Source: Thioclava sediminum
GTDB lineage: Bacteria > Pseudomonadota > Alphaproteobacteria > Rhodobacterales > Rhodobacteraceae
Direction: 5' to 3'
Length of the DNA: 64,000 nt
Assembly: GCF_002020355.1 (NCBI RefSeq)
Contig: NZ_MPZV01000004.1
Span: 1-64,000 of the forward strand
Below the pieces are notes generated by a model, which saw only the letters and a list, made by a program, of their open reading frames with translations, was not told the DNA's origin and did not search any database. This document shows positions 8,956-17,360 of the stretch, piece by piece. The position numbers were made by a program, and so were the translations under genes. Within the stretch, counting starts at the first letter, position 1. The number at the start of each line of letters is the position of its first letter.

Positions 8956-9575
8956 GCGGCCTCCTCGTTCAGAGCGGCCCCTGCCAGCCGCGCCGCGATG
9001 CGCGCGACATGGGCGCCCTGAAACCGTGCACCCGCGAGATCGGTTTCGGTCGGTGTCCGTGATCCGTCCGCCCCGGCGATCGTGCCGGCGCCGTAGGGCG
9101 CACCGCCGACGATACCGTCGGCCCGCGTCTGATCAGCAAAAGTGTAGGGCATCCCGGCGATGAGCATCCCGAAATGCTGCAGCGGAATCTGCGTGGAAAG
9201 CAGCGTCGCCTCGTGCCCGCCATGCTGCGATCCGGTGGAGGTGAACACGGCGGCGACCTTGCCGACCAGCGCATTGCGCGCCCAGAGCCCGCCCGCCTGA
9301 TCGAGGAAGGACTTCACCTGACCGGCCATCATCCCGAACAGCGTGGGCGTGCCGAAGATGATCGCATCATAGGCTTCGAGATCGGCGGGGGTCGCAACGG
9401 GTGTGTCGTCGGCGGCGAAGCCAGCCTTCTGCCGGATATCGTCAGGCAGGGTTTCGGGAACGCGGCGCAGATCGACATGCGTGCCAGGCACGCTGCGTGC
9501 GCCCTCCGCCTCGGCTTGGGCGAGCGCACGGACATGGCCGTAGCTGGAATAATAGAGAACGAGAACGCGGGTCAT
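8952..9575 (-). CDS. wrbA: NAD(P)H:quinone oxidoreductase WrbA
   Basis: 207 aa flavodoxin-like protein, the normal WrbA length. The N-terminal FMN phosphate loop is YYSSYGHV, then [19 protein letters not shown], and [17 protein letters not shown], the characteristic WrbA signature. It reduces quinones by two electrons using NAD(P)H and FMN in the cytosol. It lies upstream of and overlaps the DsbA-like gene, and a LysR-type regulator lies 106 nt further upstream on the same strand and may control the pair. Confidence 0.93.
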   Translation of the reverse strand: MTRVLVLYYSSYGHVRALAQAEAEGARSVPGTHVDLRRVPETLPDDIRQKAGFAADDTPVATPADLEAYDAIIFGTPTLFGMMAGQVKSFLDQAGGLWARNALVGKVAAVFTSTGSQHGGHEATLLSTQIPLQHFGMLIAGMPYTFADQTRADGIVGGAPYGAGTIAGADGSRTPTETDLAGARFQGAHVARIAARLAGAALNEEAA

Positions 9576-9681
9576 TGGATCCTCTCAGGGCATGGGTTTC
9601 ATTGCCCGAGAAGATCGCGGATCAGCCGCGTCGGAATAAGCGGCCGAGGCGCAAATCACTCTTTACGCCGGTTGAAGAATG

Positions 9682-10569
9682 TCAGGGCGCCATCGCCGCC
9701 CGCAGGTGATCGAGAAACGCCGTCACTTTCGCATCCATGCCCAGCCGCGAGGCCGTCACGGCGAAAATCTCCGGTGCGGGCAGTTCCCACTCGGGCAGGA
9801 CGCGCACCAGATCGCCGCGCGCCTCGGGATCGTTCGAGACGAAATCCGGCAAGGTGCCGATGCCTTGTCCCGCGATCAGCAGATCGCGCAGCACGAGACT
9901 GTTGCCCACGCGAATGGCGGGATCGAGATCTAGCGTGGTGGCCCCGGACGGCCCGTGCAGCGCCCATTTCGTCAGATGGTCGGCCAGCAGGAAGCCGATG
10001 ACCCTATGCCCCGCGATATCCTCCGGTCGCTCGGGACTGCCGGCCTGCGCGAGATAGGCAGGCGAAGCGAAGATGCGCTGACGCATGGTGCCGATCTTGC
10101 GCGCGACCAGAGCCGAGTCCGGCATCGCCGGTCGGATGCGGATCGAGACATCGAACCCGCCCTCCACCATGTCGACCACTCGGTCATCGAGCGAGAGCGA
10201 CAGCCGCAGATCGGGATGCGCCTCCAGAAACTCCGGCAGGATCGGGGAGATCACCGTCTGCCCGAAAGAGCTCGAGGCGTTCACTTTCAGATGCCCGCGC
10301 ACAGCCCCGGCCCCGTCGCGGATACGCGTCTCGACCGAGGTCACCGCGTCGAGGATGCCGCTCGCCTCGTCGTAGTAGACACGCCCGGCATCGGTCAGAG
10401 ACATCGAGCGCGTCGTGCGTGTCAGCAGCGAGCTCCCGAGGCTTTCTTCCAGCAGCTTGATCTCGCGGCTCAAAAGCGCGGGCGACACCCCGAGATCCTC
10501 CGCCGCGCGCGCGAAACTGCCGCGCTCGACAATGCGGCGGAAGGCTTGCATGACGGAAAGCTTGTCCAT
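9682..10569 (-). CDS. LysR-family transcriptional regulator
   Basis: 295 aa. The N-terminal winged helix-turn-helix (about 1-60) has the LysR pattern FRRIVERGSFARAAEDLGVS followed by SREIKLLEESLGSSLLTRTTR. The C-terminal half (about 90-290) is the periplasmic-binding-protein-like effector domain. It resembles the large group of LysR proteins (YafC/DmlR-like) that act on neighbouring oxidoreductase genes. The wrbA-dsbA-like pair follows on the same strand after about 106 nt, and is a plausible target. The ligand is unknown. Confidence 0.9.
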   Translation of the reverse strand: MDKLSVMQAFRRIVERGSFARAAEDLGVSPALLSREIKLLEESLGSSLLTRTTRSMSLTDAGRVYYDEASGILDAVTSVETRIRDGAGAVRGHLKVNASSSFGQTVISPILPEFLEAHPDLRLSLSLDDRVVDMVEGGFDVSIRIRPAMPDSALVARKIGTMRQRIFASPAYLAQAGSPERPEDIAGHRVIGFLLADHLTKWALHGPSGATTLDLDPAIRVGNSLVLRDLLIAGQGIGTLPDFVSNDPEARGDLVRVLPEWELPAPEIFAVTASRLGMDAKVTAFLDHLRAAMAP

Positions 10570-10737
10570 TTCGGAAAACCCTCGGGGCGGTCAGGTAGCG
10601 CTCCGAATAGCACGAATTTCGCGGCACGCGAACGCCCTCGCAGAGAGCGACGGCAATTGCCGAAGCCGCAGGGTGCATCGCGGGAGACGAAGGCGACCTT
10701 CACGACCGCGGCCCAAAACTGCGACCGGAGGGCCCGC

Positions 10738-11205
10738 TCACTCGGTGGGCCGCTCCTCCAGATCCAGCCGCATCGTGGCCATGCCCTGCCGCCGCGACAG
10801 CTCCTCATAGCCAGCCGAGAGATAGGCGTTGTGGGCTGGCGCGTTGTCGACTTCCACCTTCAAGGTCAGGGTCAGCGCCCCGAGGTCGCGCGCCGCCTGC
10901 TCCACATGGCTCGTCAGCTCCGCAGCGGCGCCTCCGCGTGCCTCTTCGACGAGATAGACATAGGTCAGGTGCCGCACTTCCGGCCCGACACCCTCACGCA
11001 GCGCGAAGAAACCCACATCTCGCCCCGCGGCATCCTGCAGGTAGAAGGAGACATCTTCGCGGTCTCCGAGCCACTTCTGATGCCATTCCATCTCGTCGAA
11101 AGGGACTTTCGCATTGGGATTGAGCAACGGGATTTCGGCGTCCGACAGCATTGCTGCCAAGGGTGCCAGATCGCGGTCGCGGTTGCGGCGCAGGGTAAGT
11201 GCCAT
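10738..11205 (-). CDS. GNAT-family N-acetyltransferase
   Basis: 155 aa. One GNAT domain covers the protein. It begins MALTLRRNRDRDLAPLAAML and carries the acetyl-CoA loop region around EEARGGAAAELTSHVEQAARD, then the beta5/helix segment NAPAHNAYLSAGYEELS that ends GNAT enzymes. AGGAAGGAC precedes the ATG. It would acetylate an amine of unknown identity. It stands alone between the LysR gene and a 459-nt non-coding stretch. Confidence 0.82.
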   Translation of the reverse strand: MALTLRRNRDRDLAPLAAMLSDAEIPLLNPNAKVPFDEMEWHQKWLGDREDVSFYLQDAAGRDVGFFALREGVGPEVRHLTYVYLVEEARGGAAAELTSHVEQAARDLGALTLTLKVEVDNAPAHNAYLSAGYEELSRRQGMATMRLDLEERPTE

Positions 11206-11664
11206 ATGTCCTTCCTTCGGCTGGGCCCGGCACGTGCGCCGAGGGTCCTCATGAAAGGTCGCGTGCCTGACACAAAAGTCCAGTCCGGGTCAACCGGAGG
11301 GGCCCCGCAACTGCGTCCATGTCCAAGGTGCGGGCAGGCCCGAGCGACCGACCATCAGACAGCGGCGCTCGAATATTCACCGTTTCGGAGCTTTGGAGAA
11401 TAATCGAGCGAGCTTTGTGAGGGGTGTGGGGACGGCACAACAAAGCTCGCTCGATACCCCGCGGCTCAGGTCAGGCGTGTTTGCGGCCGGTGACCATGGC
11501 TCTCGCGAGGTGTTCGTGATGGGAGTGGCCCGCGAGGTGCACGCCTCCCAAATGTAGGACACTCAACTCGAGTGTCAGGTGGGCGGTGGCGAATCCCGCC
11601 ACCAGCCCTCAGTATCCGAAGCGGACGAAAGGGCCTCAGACCCGACTGGCCTCTCCTTTGCTCA
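11206..11664. other. Non-coding stretch rich in inverted repeats
   Basis: No convincing gene. Three hairpins are visible: a perfect 16-bp inverted repeat at 11403-11418/11440-11455, an ACACTC/GAGTGT hairpin near 11559-11576, and a GGTGGCG/CGCCACC hairpin near 11585-11603. The last two lie just downstream of the minus-strand PepSY gene and could end its transcript. The left part (11210-11400) shows nothing I recognise and may be the remains of a degraded element. Confidence 0.45.
11403..11455. repeat. Perfect 16-bp inverted repeat with 21-nt loop
   Basis: ATCGAGCGAGCTTTGT at 11403-11418 is followed by its exact reverse complement at 11440-11455. Either strand would form a very stable RNA hairpin. 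There is no T-tract of normal terminator length and no coding sequence, so it could be a small RNA, a bidirectional terminator or the remnant of a mobile element. Confidence 0.85.
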
Positions 11665-12135
11665 TCAGTCCAGCTCGGAGCCGATGATCTCGCCCGACAC
11701 CGGGTCGAGCTTCAACTCAAGCCGACGACCGTCGCGATCGCGGACCTTGGCTTCGTAGCTGTAGCGCTCCATCTCCATCTTGCTGATCTGGTAGCCCTCG
11801 GCACGCAGGTCGCTGGCGACCTCGTCCATCTTCTTCCACTGCTCGCGCGCCTGATTCATGTTGCGAACTTCCTCGCGGTAGTTCGACGGCATGCCATATT
11901 CGCCCTCGGACTCGCCATTGCGATACGAGTTGCGATATTCGTTCCGGTATTCGTAGGTCTCGCGGTTCTGGGACTTGGTCTGCGTGGCATTCTTCTGCGG
12001 CAGCATGACCTGACCGCCCGACTGCCCGCCGCCACCATTCCCATTGCCACCAGGACCCTGCGCCTGTGCGGCACCGAGGCTGAATGCGCCGACAGCGGCA
12101 CCGAGGGCGGCGGTGAAGAGAAGAGTGCGTTTCAT
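11665..12135 (-). CDS. Secreted PepSY-like protein with Tyr/Arg/Asn-rich middle
   Basis: 156 aa. A signal peptide (about 1-25, ending AAQAQ) is followed by a Gly/Asn/Gln-rich stretch, then a charged Tyr-rich segment (about 60-85), and a C-terminal half with the PepSY-like ending YSYEAKVRDRDGRRLELKL then DPVSGEI. PepSY domains usually sit in the periplasm or membrane and can inhibit or sense. It is divergent from a second PepSY gene and a two-component system, which suggests it is a target or partner of that system. GGAG precedes the ATG. Confidence 0.75.
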   Translation of the reverse strand: MKRTLLFTAALGAAVGAFSLGAAQAQGPGGNGNGGGGQSGGQVMLPQKNATQTKSQNRETYEYRNEYRNSYRNGESEGEYGMPSNYREEVRNMNQAREQWKKMDEVASDLRAEGYQISKMEMERYSYEAKVRDRDGRRLELKLDPVSGEIIGSELD

Positions 12136-12198
12136 CTTTAACTCCTGTGATCGGATAGGGGCGAGTTGCCCGGATGAGACGACATTGGCAGAATCACT

Positions 12199-12238
12199 CT
12201 GACGCCGTACTGACGGGCTTTGTCAGCGTTCTGTCAGC
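12199..12238. promoter_or_regulatory. Four 11-bp-phased GTCAG/CTGAC boxes, candidate response-regulator operator
   Basis: CTGACG occurs at 12199 and 12210, and TGTCAGC at 12221 and 12232, so all four boxes are spaced exactly 11 bp apart; the first two are in the opposite orientation to the last two. Two direct 7-bp repeats with a 4-bp spacer are the classic layout for OmpR/PhoB-type dimers, and the right pair resembles a Pho box. They lie between the two divergent PepSY genes and upstream of the two-component genes. Confidence 0.65.
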
Positions 12239-12260
12239 TTGTTTGCGCTAGGAAAGCCGC

Positions 12261-12611
12261 ATGAAAACGCTCACGACCCTCCTCCTTCTTTCGCTGGCCA
12301 CGGCCACGCCCGCCCTCGCCGATCGCGCGGGCGGCGGAGGCGGCTCGGGCCGAGGCGGCTCGGATCACGACCGGGCGCGCAGCGCGGTCGAGCGTGAAGA
12401 GATCCTTCCGCTGTCGAAAATCCTCGGCGGCGTGCGCAACCGTTTCGGCGGCCGCGTCATCAAGCTGGATCTCGAATCGGATGACGGTCACTATATCTAC
12501 GAGCTCAAGCTGATCACCCCGGAAGGCCGGATCATCGAGCTTGAGGTTGACGCGGCGACCGGTTTGCCGATTGGTAGTCCCGAAGACAGCGAGCGCGACG
12601 GGGACAAGTAA
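12261..12611 (+). CDS. Secreted PepSY domain protein
   Basis: 116 aa. A signal peptide (about 1-20, ending ALA) is followed by a Gly/Ser/Arg-rich linker (about 23-35) and one PepSY domain (about 45-105) with ILPLSKILGGVRNRFGGRVI and a closing ELEVDAATG. Its stop lies 1 nt into the ATG of the response regulator (TAATG), so it is the first gene of a three-gene operon with the regulator and kinase. A PepSY protein encoded with a sensor kinase could modulate its periplasmic sensing; this is inference. Confidence 0.8.
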   Translation: MKTLTTLLLLSLATATPALADRAGGGGGSGRGGSDHDRARSAVEREEILPLSKILGGVRNRFGGRVIKLDLESDDGHYIYELKLITPEGRIIELEVDAATGLPIGSPEDSERDGDK

Positions 12612-13276
12612 TGCGCGTATTGGCGGTCGAGGACGACCAGAGGATCGCGGCGGATCTCAAGGCTGCGCTCGAGGCGGCGGGATTTCTCGTCGAGACCTGC
12701 GCGGACGGGCTTGATGCGTGGTTTCTGGGCGATACCGAAGATTACGACCTCGTCATTCTCGATCTGGGCCTGCCGAAGATGGACGGGCTGAGCATCCTCA
12801 AGAAATGGCGCGCCAATGATCGCGAGATGCCGGTGCTGGTGCTGACCGCGCGCGGCGCCTGGACCGAGCGGGTCGAGGGAATCGACGCGGGCGCGGATGA
12901 CTACCTGCCCAAACCGTTCCGAATGGAGGAACTGGTCGCCCGGGCGCGTGCCCTGATCCGGCGCTCCGCCGGGCGGGCCTCGTCGAACCAGAGCGTGGGC
13001 GAGTTGACGCTCGACGCGAACCGGATGAGCGTATCTATCCGCGGTGTGCCCATCGCGGCGACGGCGCTGGAATTCCGGCTGCTCTCCTACCTGATGCTGC
13101 ATCGCGACCGCGTCGTGCCGCCGACGGAACTGCTCGAACATCTCTATGGCGATGACGACTCGCGCGAGGCCAATGCGCTGGAGGCGCTCGTGGCGCGGCT
13201 GCGCCGTAAGCTGGGCCCCGGCGTGATCGGCACGCGGCGCGGCTTTGGCTATTTCCTCGAAGGCGGCGGCGCGTGA
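12611..13276 (+). CDS. OmpR-family response regulator
   Basis: 221 aa. The receiver domain (about 1-115) has acidic residues E7, D8 and D9, phosphoacceptor D51 in VILDLGLPKMDG, and Lys in DDYLPKPF. The C-terminal winged helix (about 125-220) ends GVIGTRRGFGYFLE, typical of the PhoB/OmpR/QseB group. It binds direct repeats as a dimer, and the 11-bp-phased boxes upstream of this operon are a natural candidate site. Its stop codon overlaps the kinase start as TGATG. Confidence 0.95.
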   Translation: MRVLAVEDDQRIAADLKAALEAAGFLVETCADGLDAWFLGDTEDYDLVILDLGLPKMDGLSILKKWRANDREMPVLVLTARGAWTERVEGIDAGADDYLPKPFRMEELVARARALIRRSAGRASSNQSVGELTLDANRMSVSIRGVPIAATALEFRLLSYLMLHRDRVVPPTELLEHLYGDDDSREANALEALVARLRRKLGPGVIGTRRGFGYFLEGGGA

Positions 13277-14640
13277 TGCGGTTGTCGCTGCGCCTCCGGC
13301 TCGCGCTTGGCGGCGCGCTCGCGGTGGTGCTGGCGCTGGCGATTGCCTCCGCCGCGCTTACGGCGCTGTTTGCCGCCCATGTTCAGCGCCGGGCCGAGGC
13401 CGAACTGTCGGTGCAACTCGATCAGGTCGTGGCAGCGCTCGGACGCGATGCCGACGGGAGGCTGGCGCTGCAGACGCCGCCCGCCGATCCGCGGTTCGAT
13501 CAACCTCTCAGCGGGCTTTATTGGCAGATCGACCTCGGCGACACGCTGCTGCGGTCGCGCTCGCTTTGGGATTACGCGCTGCCGCTACCGCCCGATGAGC
13601 TGCCCGACGGACATATCCACGTGCATCGTCTTCCCGACCAGACAGGCGACACCCTTCTGACGCTAGAGCGCAGCGTGACCCTGCCACCCTCGCTGGGCGG
13701 GAGCCAAGTGCGCGCGGCGGTCGCGCTGACGACGGTCGATCTGGATCAGGCGCGCAACGATTTTCTCAAGGAACTGCTGCCCTATAACGCTATCCTCGCA
13801 GCCGCTCTGATCGTTGCCGGATGGGTTCAACTTTTCTTTGGCCTGCGGCCCCTTTCGGAAGTGGGCCGCCGCGTGCTCGCCGTGCGCTCGGGCGAACAGC
13901 GCCGGCTCGGCAGCGATTTCCCGAAAGAGGTGCAGCCCCTCGCGAATGAGGTCGACGCGCTGATCGACGCCCGCGAGGCCGAGCTGGACCGCGCGCGCCA
14001 CCGCGCCGCCGATCTCGCGCACGGGTTCAAAACGCCGCTGCAGGCGCTGATGGGCGAGGCCGACCGGCTGCGCCAGACCGGCCAGACCGAGCCTGCCGCC
14101 GCCATCGAGGAAATTGCCGAAGCGATGCGCCGCCATGTCGACCGCGAATTGACCCGGTCGCGCCTCGCGGGGCGCGTGGTGAAAGACAAAGCCACGGTGG
14201 CCCCTGTCGTGCAGCAGATTGTCTCGGTGATCCGGCGCACCCCCACGGGCAGCGCGGTGGAGTGGGATATCGCCGTGCCCGAGGATCTGCAGGTGACGCT
14301 CGACGCCAGTGATCTTGCCGAAGCGCTCGGGGCGTTGATCGAGAATGCCAGCCGCCATGCCACGTCGCAGGTCACGATCCGCGCAAGCCGACGGGCGGAA
14401 ATGATCGCCATCGACGTGCAGGACGATGGCCCGGGCATCTCGGCGGACCGCATCGAGCATCTTCAGAAACGCGGCGCGCGCGCCGATGAAAGCGGTCATG
14501 GTTTGGGACTGTCGATCAGTGCCGAGATCGCGCAGGCCGTCGGCGGTACGCTGAGCATCGCGAATGCCGAGACCGGGCTGCGTGTGACGCTAATCCTTCC
14601 AGACGCCCGCGCTGGCGTTCCCGGGACGCGCCGCCCCTGA
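13276..14640 (+). CDS. Sensor histidine kinase (QseC/PhoQ-like)
   Basis: 454 aa membrane kinase. TM1 is at about 8-33, followed by a periplasmic domain (about 35-165) and TM2 (about 170-195), then a HAMP-like linker. The phosphoacceptor His is in LAHGFKTPLQAL; the HATPase region has the N box LIENASRHAT, the DDGPGI motif and GHGLGLSIS. It pairs with the response regulator with which it overlaps. ATG at 13276 is preferred over GTG at 13273. The signal is unknown; the PepSY proteins next door are candidate modulators. Confidence 0.93.
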   Translation: MRLSLRLRLALGGALAVVLALAIASAALTALFAAHVQRRAEAELSVQLDQVVAALGRDADGRLALQTPPADPRFDQPLSGLYWQIDLGDTLLRSRSLWDYALPLPPDELPDGHIHVHRLPDQTGDTLLTLERSVTLPPSLGGSQVRAAVALTTVDLDQARNDFLKELLPYNAILAAALIVAGWVQLFFGLRPLSEVGRRVLAVRSGEQRRLGSDFPKEVQPLANEVDALIDAREAELDRARHRAADLAHGFKTPLQALMGEADRLRQTGQTEPAAAIEEIAEAMRRHVDRELTRSRLAGRVVKDKATVAPVVQQIVSVIRRTPTGSAVEWDIAVPEDLQVTLDASDLAEALGALIENASRHATSQVTIRASRRAEMIAIDVQDDGPGISADRIEHLQKRGARADESGHGLGLSISAEIAQAVGGTLSIANAETGLRVTLILPDARAGVPGTRRP

Positions 14641-14697
14641 ACACCTGAAACGCGCATCATCCTCACGCATCGTTTATGAGCGATGTCCTGCCTACAT

Positions 14698-14713
14698 ATT
14701 CAAGTTTTGGAAC
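14698..14713. promoter_or_regulatory. ATTC-N8-GAAC box, candidate persulfide-responsive (SqrR/BigR-type) operator
   Basis: ATTC and GAAC are separated by exactly 8 nt, 65 nt upstream of the persulfide dioxygenase-rhodanese start. SqrR of Rhodobacter recognises ATTC-N8-GAAT-type repeats, so this is a one-mismatch candidate by eye. No sqrR-like gene lies in this window. Confidence 0.45.
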
Positions 14714-14777
14714 ATGAATCGATCGCGGCGCATTTCTCCGGCAATCCCGAACGGACGGAAATTCGGAGGCAAATGAC

Positions 14778-16163
14778 ATGACCATGCGTTTTGAACAGAT
14801 CCTTGCGGAAGGGATCGCCCAGTGCTCCTACCTGTTGGGCGACACCGGCAGCGGCACCGCCGCCGTCGTCGATCCCCGCCCGGATTGCGATATCTATATC
14901 GAGCGCGCCAAGGCGCTCGGCCTGACGATCACCCATGTGTTCGAGACCCATATCCACGCCGACTTCCTGTCGGGCGCGCGCGAATTGGTGGACCGGCTGG
15001 ATGGCACGCCCAAGCTTTGCGTCAGCGTCGAAGGCGGCGCCGAATATGACTTCGCGCATGAGGGCATCCGCGATGGCGACAAATTCACCTTCGGCCAGCT
15101 CACGCTCGAGACGCGGCACACGCCGGGGCACACGCCCGAACACGTCTCCTTCCTGCTCTACGAGAAGGAGAATGACGACCCGTGGGGCGTGCTGAGCGGG
15201 GATTCCTTCTTCGTGGATTCGGTCGGCCGGCCCGACCTTCTGGGCGACGACAAGACCGAGGAGCTGACCGAGGCGCTCTTCCGCACCACGCAGGAATTCT
15301 ACATGCAACTGCCCGAGGGCGTGCTCGTCTATCCCTGCCACGGCGCGGGCTCGGCCTGCGGGCCGAATATCGGCGACCGGATGTCCACCAGCATCGCCTA
15401 TGAGAAAGCCCATAACAAATACGTCCAGATCACCGATCTGGAGGCCTTCAAGGAGGAGATGACGAAGGACGCCCCGCCGGTGCCGACGCATTACCCGCGC
15501 CTCAAGAAGGTGAACGCGGCGGGCCCCGAGGTGATGCACGGATTGCCGCGCTGCATCGGCAAGACGCCGGAGGAGTTCGAGGCGCTCATCGCGAAAGACG
15601 ATGTGCAACTGGTCGATATCCGCGACATGCTCGCCTTCGGCGGCGGCTTTATCGAGGGCTCGATCAACATCGGGCTGCAGCCGATCCTGTCGGTCTGGGC
15701 GGGCTGGACGCTCGATCCCGACAAGCCCATCGCGCTTGTGAGCGAAAAAGCTGCCGACATCGACGAGGCCGTGCTGCGTCTCTGGCGCGTGGGTTTCACG
15801 AAATTCGCAGGCCACCTGAACGGCGGCATCGCCGCGTGGCGCACCTCCGGGCGACCGCTTGCACATATCCCGCAGGTCCCCGTGCAGGAGCTGAAGGGCA
15901 GCGATCTGACCCCGCTCGACGTGCGCAAGGACGAGGAATGGGACGGCGGCCATATCCCCGGCGCCATCCACCATTTCCTCGGCACGCTGGAAGACGAGAT
16001 GGACCAACTCGACCGTTCGACCGATTATGCGGTCTATTGTCAGGGCGGCTACCGTGCCAGCGTGGCTGCAAGCCTGCTGCACCGTGCCGGGTTCAAGAAC
16101 GTCTCCGCCGTGCCGGGCAGCTTCGGCGCATGGTCCGCGCAGGACTACCCGGTCGAAACGTAA
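14778..16163 (+). CDS. Persulfide dioxygenase-like MBL / double rhodanese fusion
   Basis: 461 aa. The N-terminal metallo-beta-lactamase domain (about 1-240) has THIHADF at residues 57-63, the ETHE1/persulfide dioxygenase pattern, with Phe where many have His. That position is not a ligand of the mononuclear iron in ETHE1. The first rhodanese domain (about 265-365) lacks a catalytic Cys, while the second (about 370-460) has C421 in YCQGGYRAS. This layout is like CstB-type fusions, which oxidise persulfide to sulfite and move sulfane sulfur. GGAGG lies 8 nt before the ATG. It is followed by DUF302, a common sulfur-metabolism neighbour. Confidence 0.88.
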   Translation: MTMRFEQILAEGIAQCSYLLGDTGSGTAAVVDPRPDCDIYIERAKALGLTITHVFETHIHADFLSGARELVDRLDGTPKLCVSVEGGAEYDFAHEGIRDGDKFTFGQLTLETRHTPGHTPEHVSFLLYEKENDDPWGVLSGDSFFVDSVGRPDLLGDDKTEELTEALFRTTQEFYMQLPEGVLVYPCHGAGSACGPNIGDRMSTSIAYEKAHNKYVQITDLEAFKEEMTKDAPPVPTHYPRLKKVNAAGPEVMHGLPRCIGKTPEEFEALIAKDDVQLVDIRDMLAFGGGFIEGSINIGLQPILSVWAGWTLDPDKPIALVSEKAADIDEAVLRLWRVGFTKFAGHLNGGIAAWRTSGRPLAHIPQVPVQELKGSDLTPLDVRKDEEWDGGHIPGAIHHFLGTLEDEMDQLDRSTDYAVYCQGGYRASVAASLLHRAGFKNVSAVPGSFGAWSAQDYPVET

Positions 16164-16191
16164 ACCGCTTTCAACTCAAGGAGCCAACACC

Positions 16192-16578
16192 ATGAGCTAC
16201 ACCATCGATAAACGCCTCACCGATACCACGCTGGAAGAGGCCGACACCCGGACCCGCGAAGCCCTCAAGGAACAGGGCTTCGGCGTGCTCACCGAGATCG
16301 ACGTGCAGGGCACGATGAAGAAGAAGCTGGACGCGGACATGCCCGGCTACCTGATCCTCGGCGCCTGCAATCCGAAGATGGCGCATCAGGCGATCCAGCT
16401 GGAGCCGAATGTCGGCGCGATGCTGCCCTGCAACGTCATTCTGCGGCAGGATGGTTCGGACATCCTCGTCTGCGCGATCGATCCGGAGGCCTCGATGACG
16501 GCGATCGACAATCCGCAGCTGAAATCGGTCGCGGGCGAAGTGCGCGACATGCTGGCAAAGGCGATCGACGCCCTTTGA
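16192..16578 (+). CDS. DUF302 domain protein
   Basis: 128 aa, one DUF302 domain across the protein, with GFGVLTEIDVQGTMKKKL, the GYLILGACNPKMAHQAI core containing a conserved Cys, and LPCNVILRQ with a second conserved Cys. DUF302 proteins often sit with sulfur-oxidation and persulfide genes; the biochemical role is unsettled. AAGGAG precedes the ATG, and it lies 28 nt after the dioxygenase-rhodanese gene, so it is in the same operon. Confidence 0.85.
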   Translation: MSYTIDKRLTDTTLEEADTRTREALKEQGFGVLTEIDVQGTMKKKLDADMPGYLILGACNPKMAHQAIQLEPNVGAMLPCNVILRQDGSDILVCAIDPEASMTAIDNPQLKSVAGEVRDMLAKAIDAL

Positions 16579-16584
16579 GCTGGA

Positions 16585-16624
16585 ATGACCCCGGCAGCGA
16601 GGCCTCCTCCGCTGCCGGGGTCAT
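16585..16624 (+). terminator. Long perfect hairpin after DUF302
   Basis: A 15-bp perfect stem (starting ATGACCCCGG at 16585) closes a 10-nt loop just after the DUF302 stop. There is no T-run, but the stem is strong enough to mark the 3' end of the sulfur operon transcript. Confidence 0.65.
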
Positions 16625-16725
16625 CGGCGCGCGCGTCCCGCGCAGCCCTTGCATTCGAGAGCCGTTTTGCGGGATATCACGGCCCGACGACTTCCCATGC
16701 GAAGTCCCGTTAAGCGAAGGCCAGA

Positions 16726-17220
16726 ATGTCCCAGACCGATCGTCTCAAGACCGACTGTTCCCAATGCGCAGCCCTGTGCTGCCTGGTGCTGGCCTTCGAC
16801 AAGGGCAAGGATTTCGCCTTCAGCAAGAACCCCGGCGAGCCCTGTCGGCACCTCTGTGGGCACGATTGCTCGATCCACGACAAGCTGACGCAGGAAGGCA
16901 TGGCGGGCTGCGTCGCCTATGATTGCCTCGGCTCGGGCAATCGTGTCGTGCAAGAGGTCTTCGGCGGGCAAACCTGGCAGAGCGAGCCGCGCCTGATGCC
17001 GGTGATGATGGAAGCCTTCTCCGCCATGCGCGAGGTCCATAAGCGGATCGACCTGCTGCGCGCCGCCGAGACCCTGTCGCTGGACGCGAGCGACGAGCGC
17101 AAACGGCGCGACTTCCTCGACCAACTCGAACAGCACGAATGGACCCATCCCGAACTGACCGAATTCGAGTTCGGACTGGCGCTCGAGATCGACCTCTTCT
17201 TCCACAGCCTCAGCACGTAA
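16726..17220 (+). CDS. Cys-rich N-terminal domain protein (YkgJ-like cluster motif)
   Basis: 164 aa. The first 70 residues hold a dense cysteine set: CSQCAALCC, then PCRHLCGHDC, then a final pair in GCVAYDC. This is the zinc/iron-sulfur-like module also found fused to pentapeptide-repeat proteins. The C-terminal part (about 85-164) is helical and has no motif I recognise. It probably binds a metal or Fe-S cluster in the cytosol. It stands alone between the sulfur operon and the ABC export operon. Function unknown. Confidence 0.6.
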   Translation: MSQTDRLKTDCSQCAALCCLVLAFDKGKDFAFSKNPGEPCRHLCGHDCSIHDKLTQEGMAGCVAYDCLGSGNRVVQEVFGGQTWQSEPRLMPVMMEAFSAMREVHKRIDLLRAAETLSLDASDERKRRDFLDQLEQHEWTHPELTEFEFGLALEIDLFFHSLST

Positions 17221-17360
17221 CGCGCCCCTGCGCCTCGATGCGGCGGGGCCACGCTGAAGCGCTCAACTCCCCGCCAGAGCCGACAAATTTTGACTGCCTG
17301 AAGAAGCTGTGATCTGATCCGGGTTGGGCGCTCTGCCCGATCTATCTCAAGAGGCCGAGC

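Noticed and set aside
11206-11400. Possible cobalamin-type riboswitch or IS remnant in the gap after the GNAT gene
   Set aside because: No B12-box or other conserved aptamer blocks in the right order, and no transposase motif in any frame.
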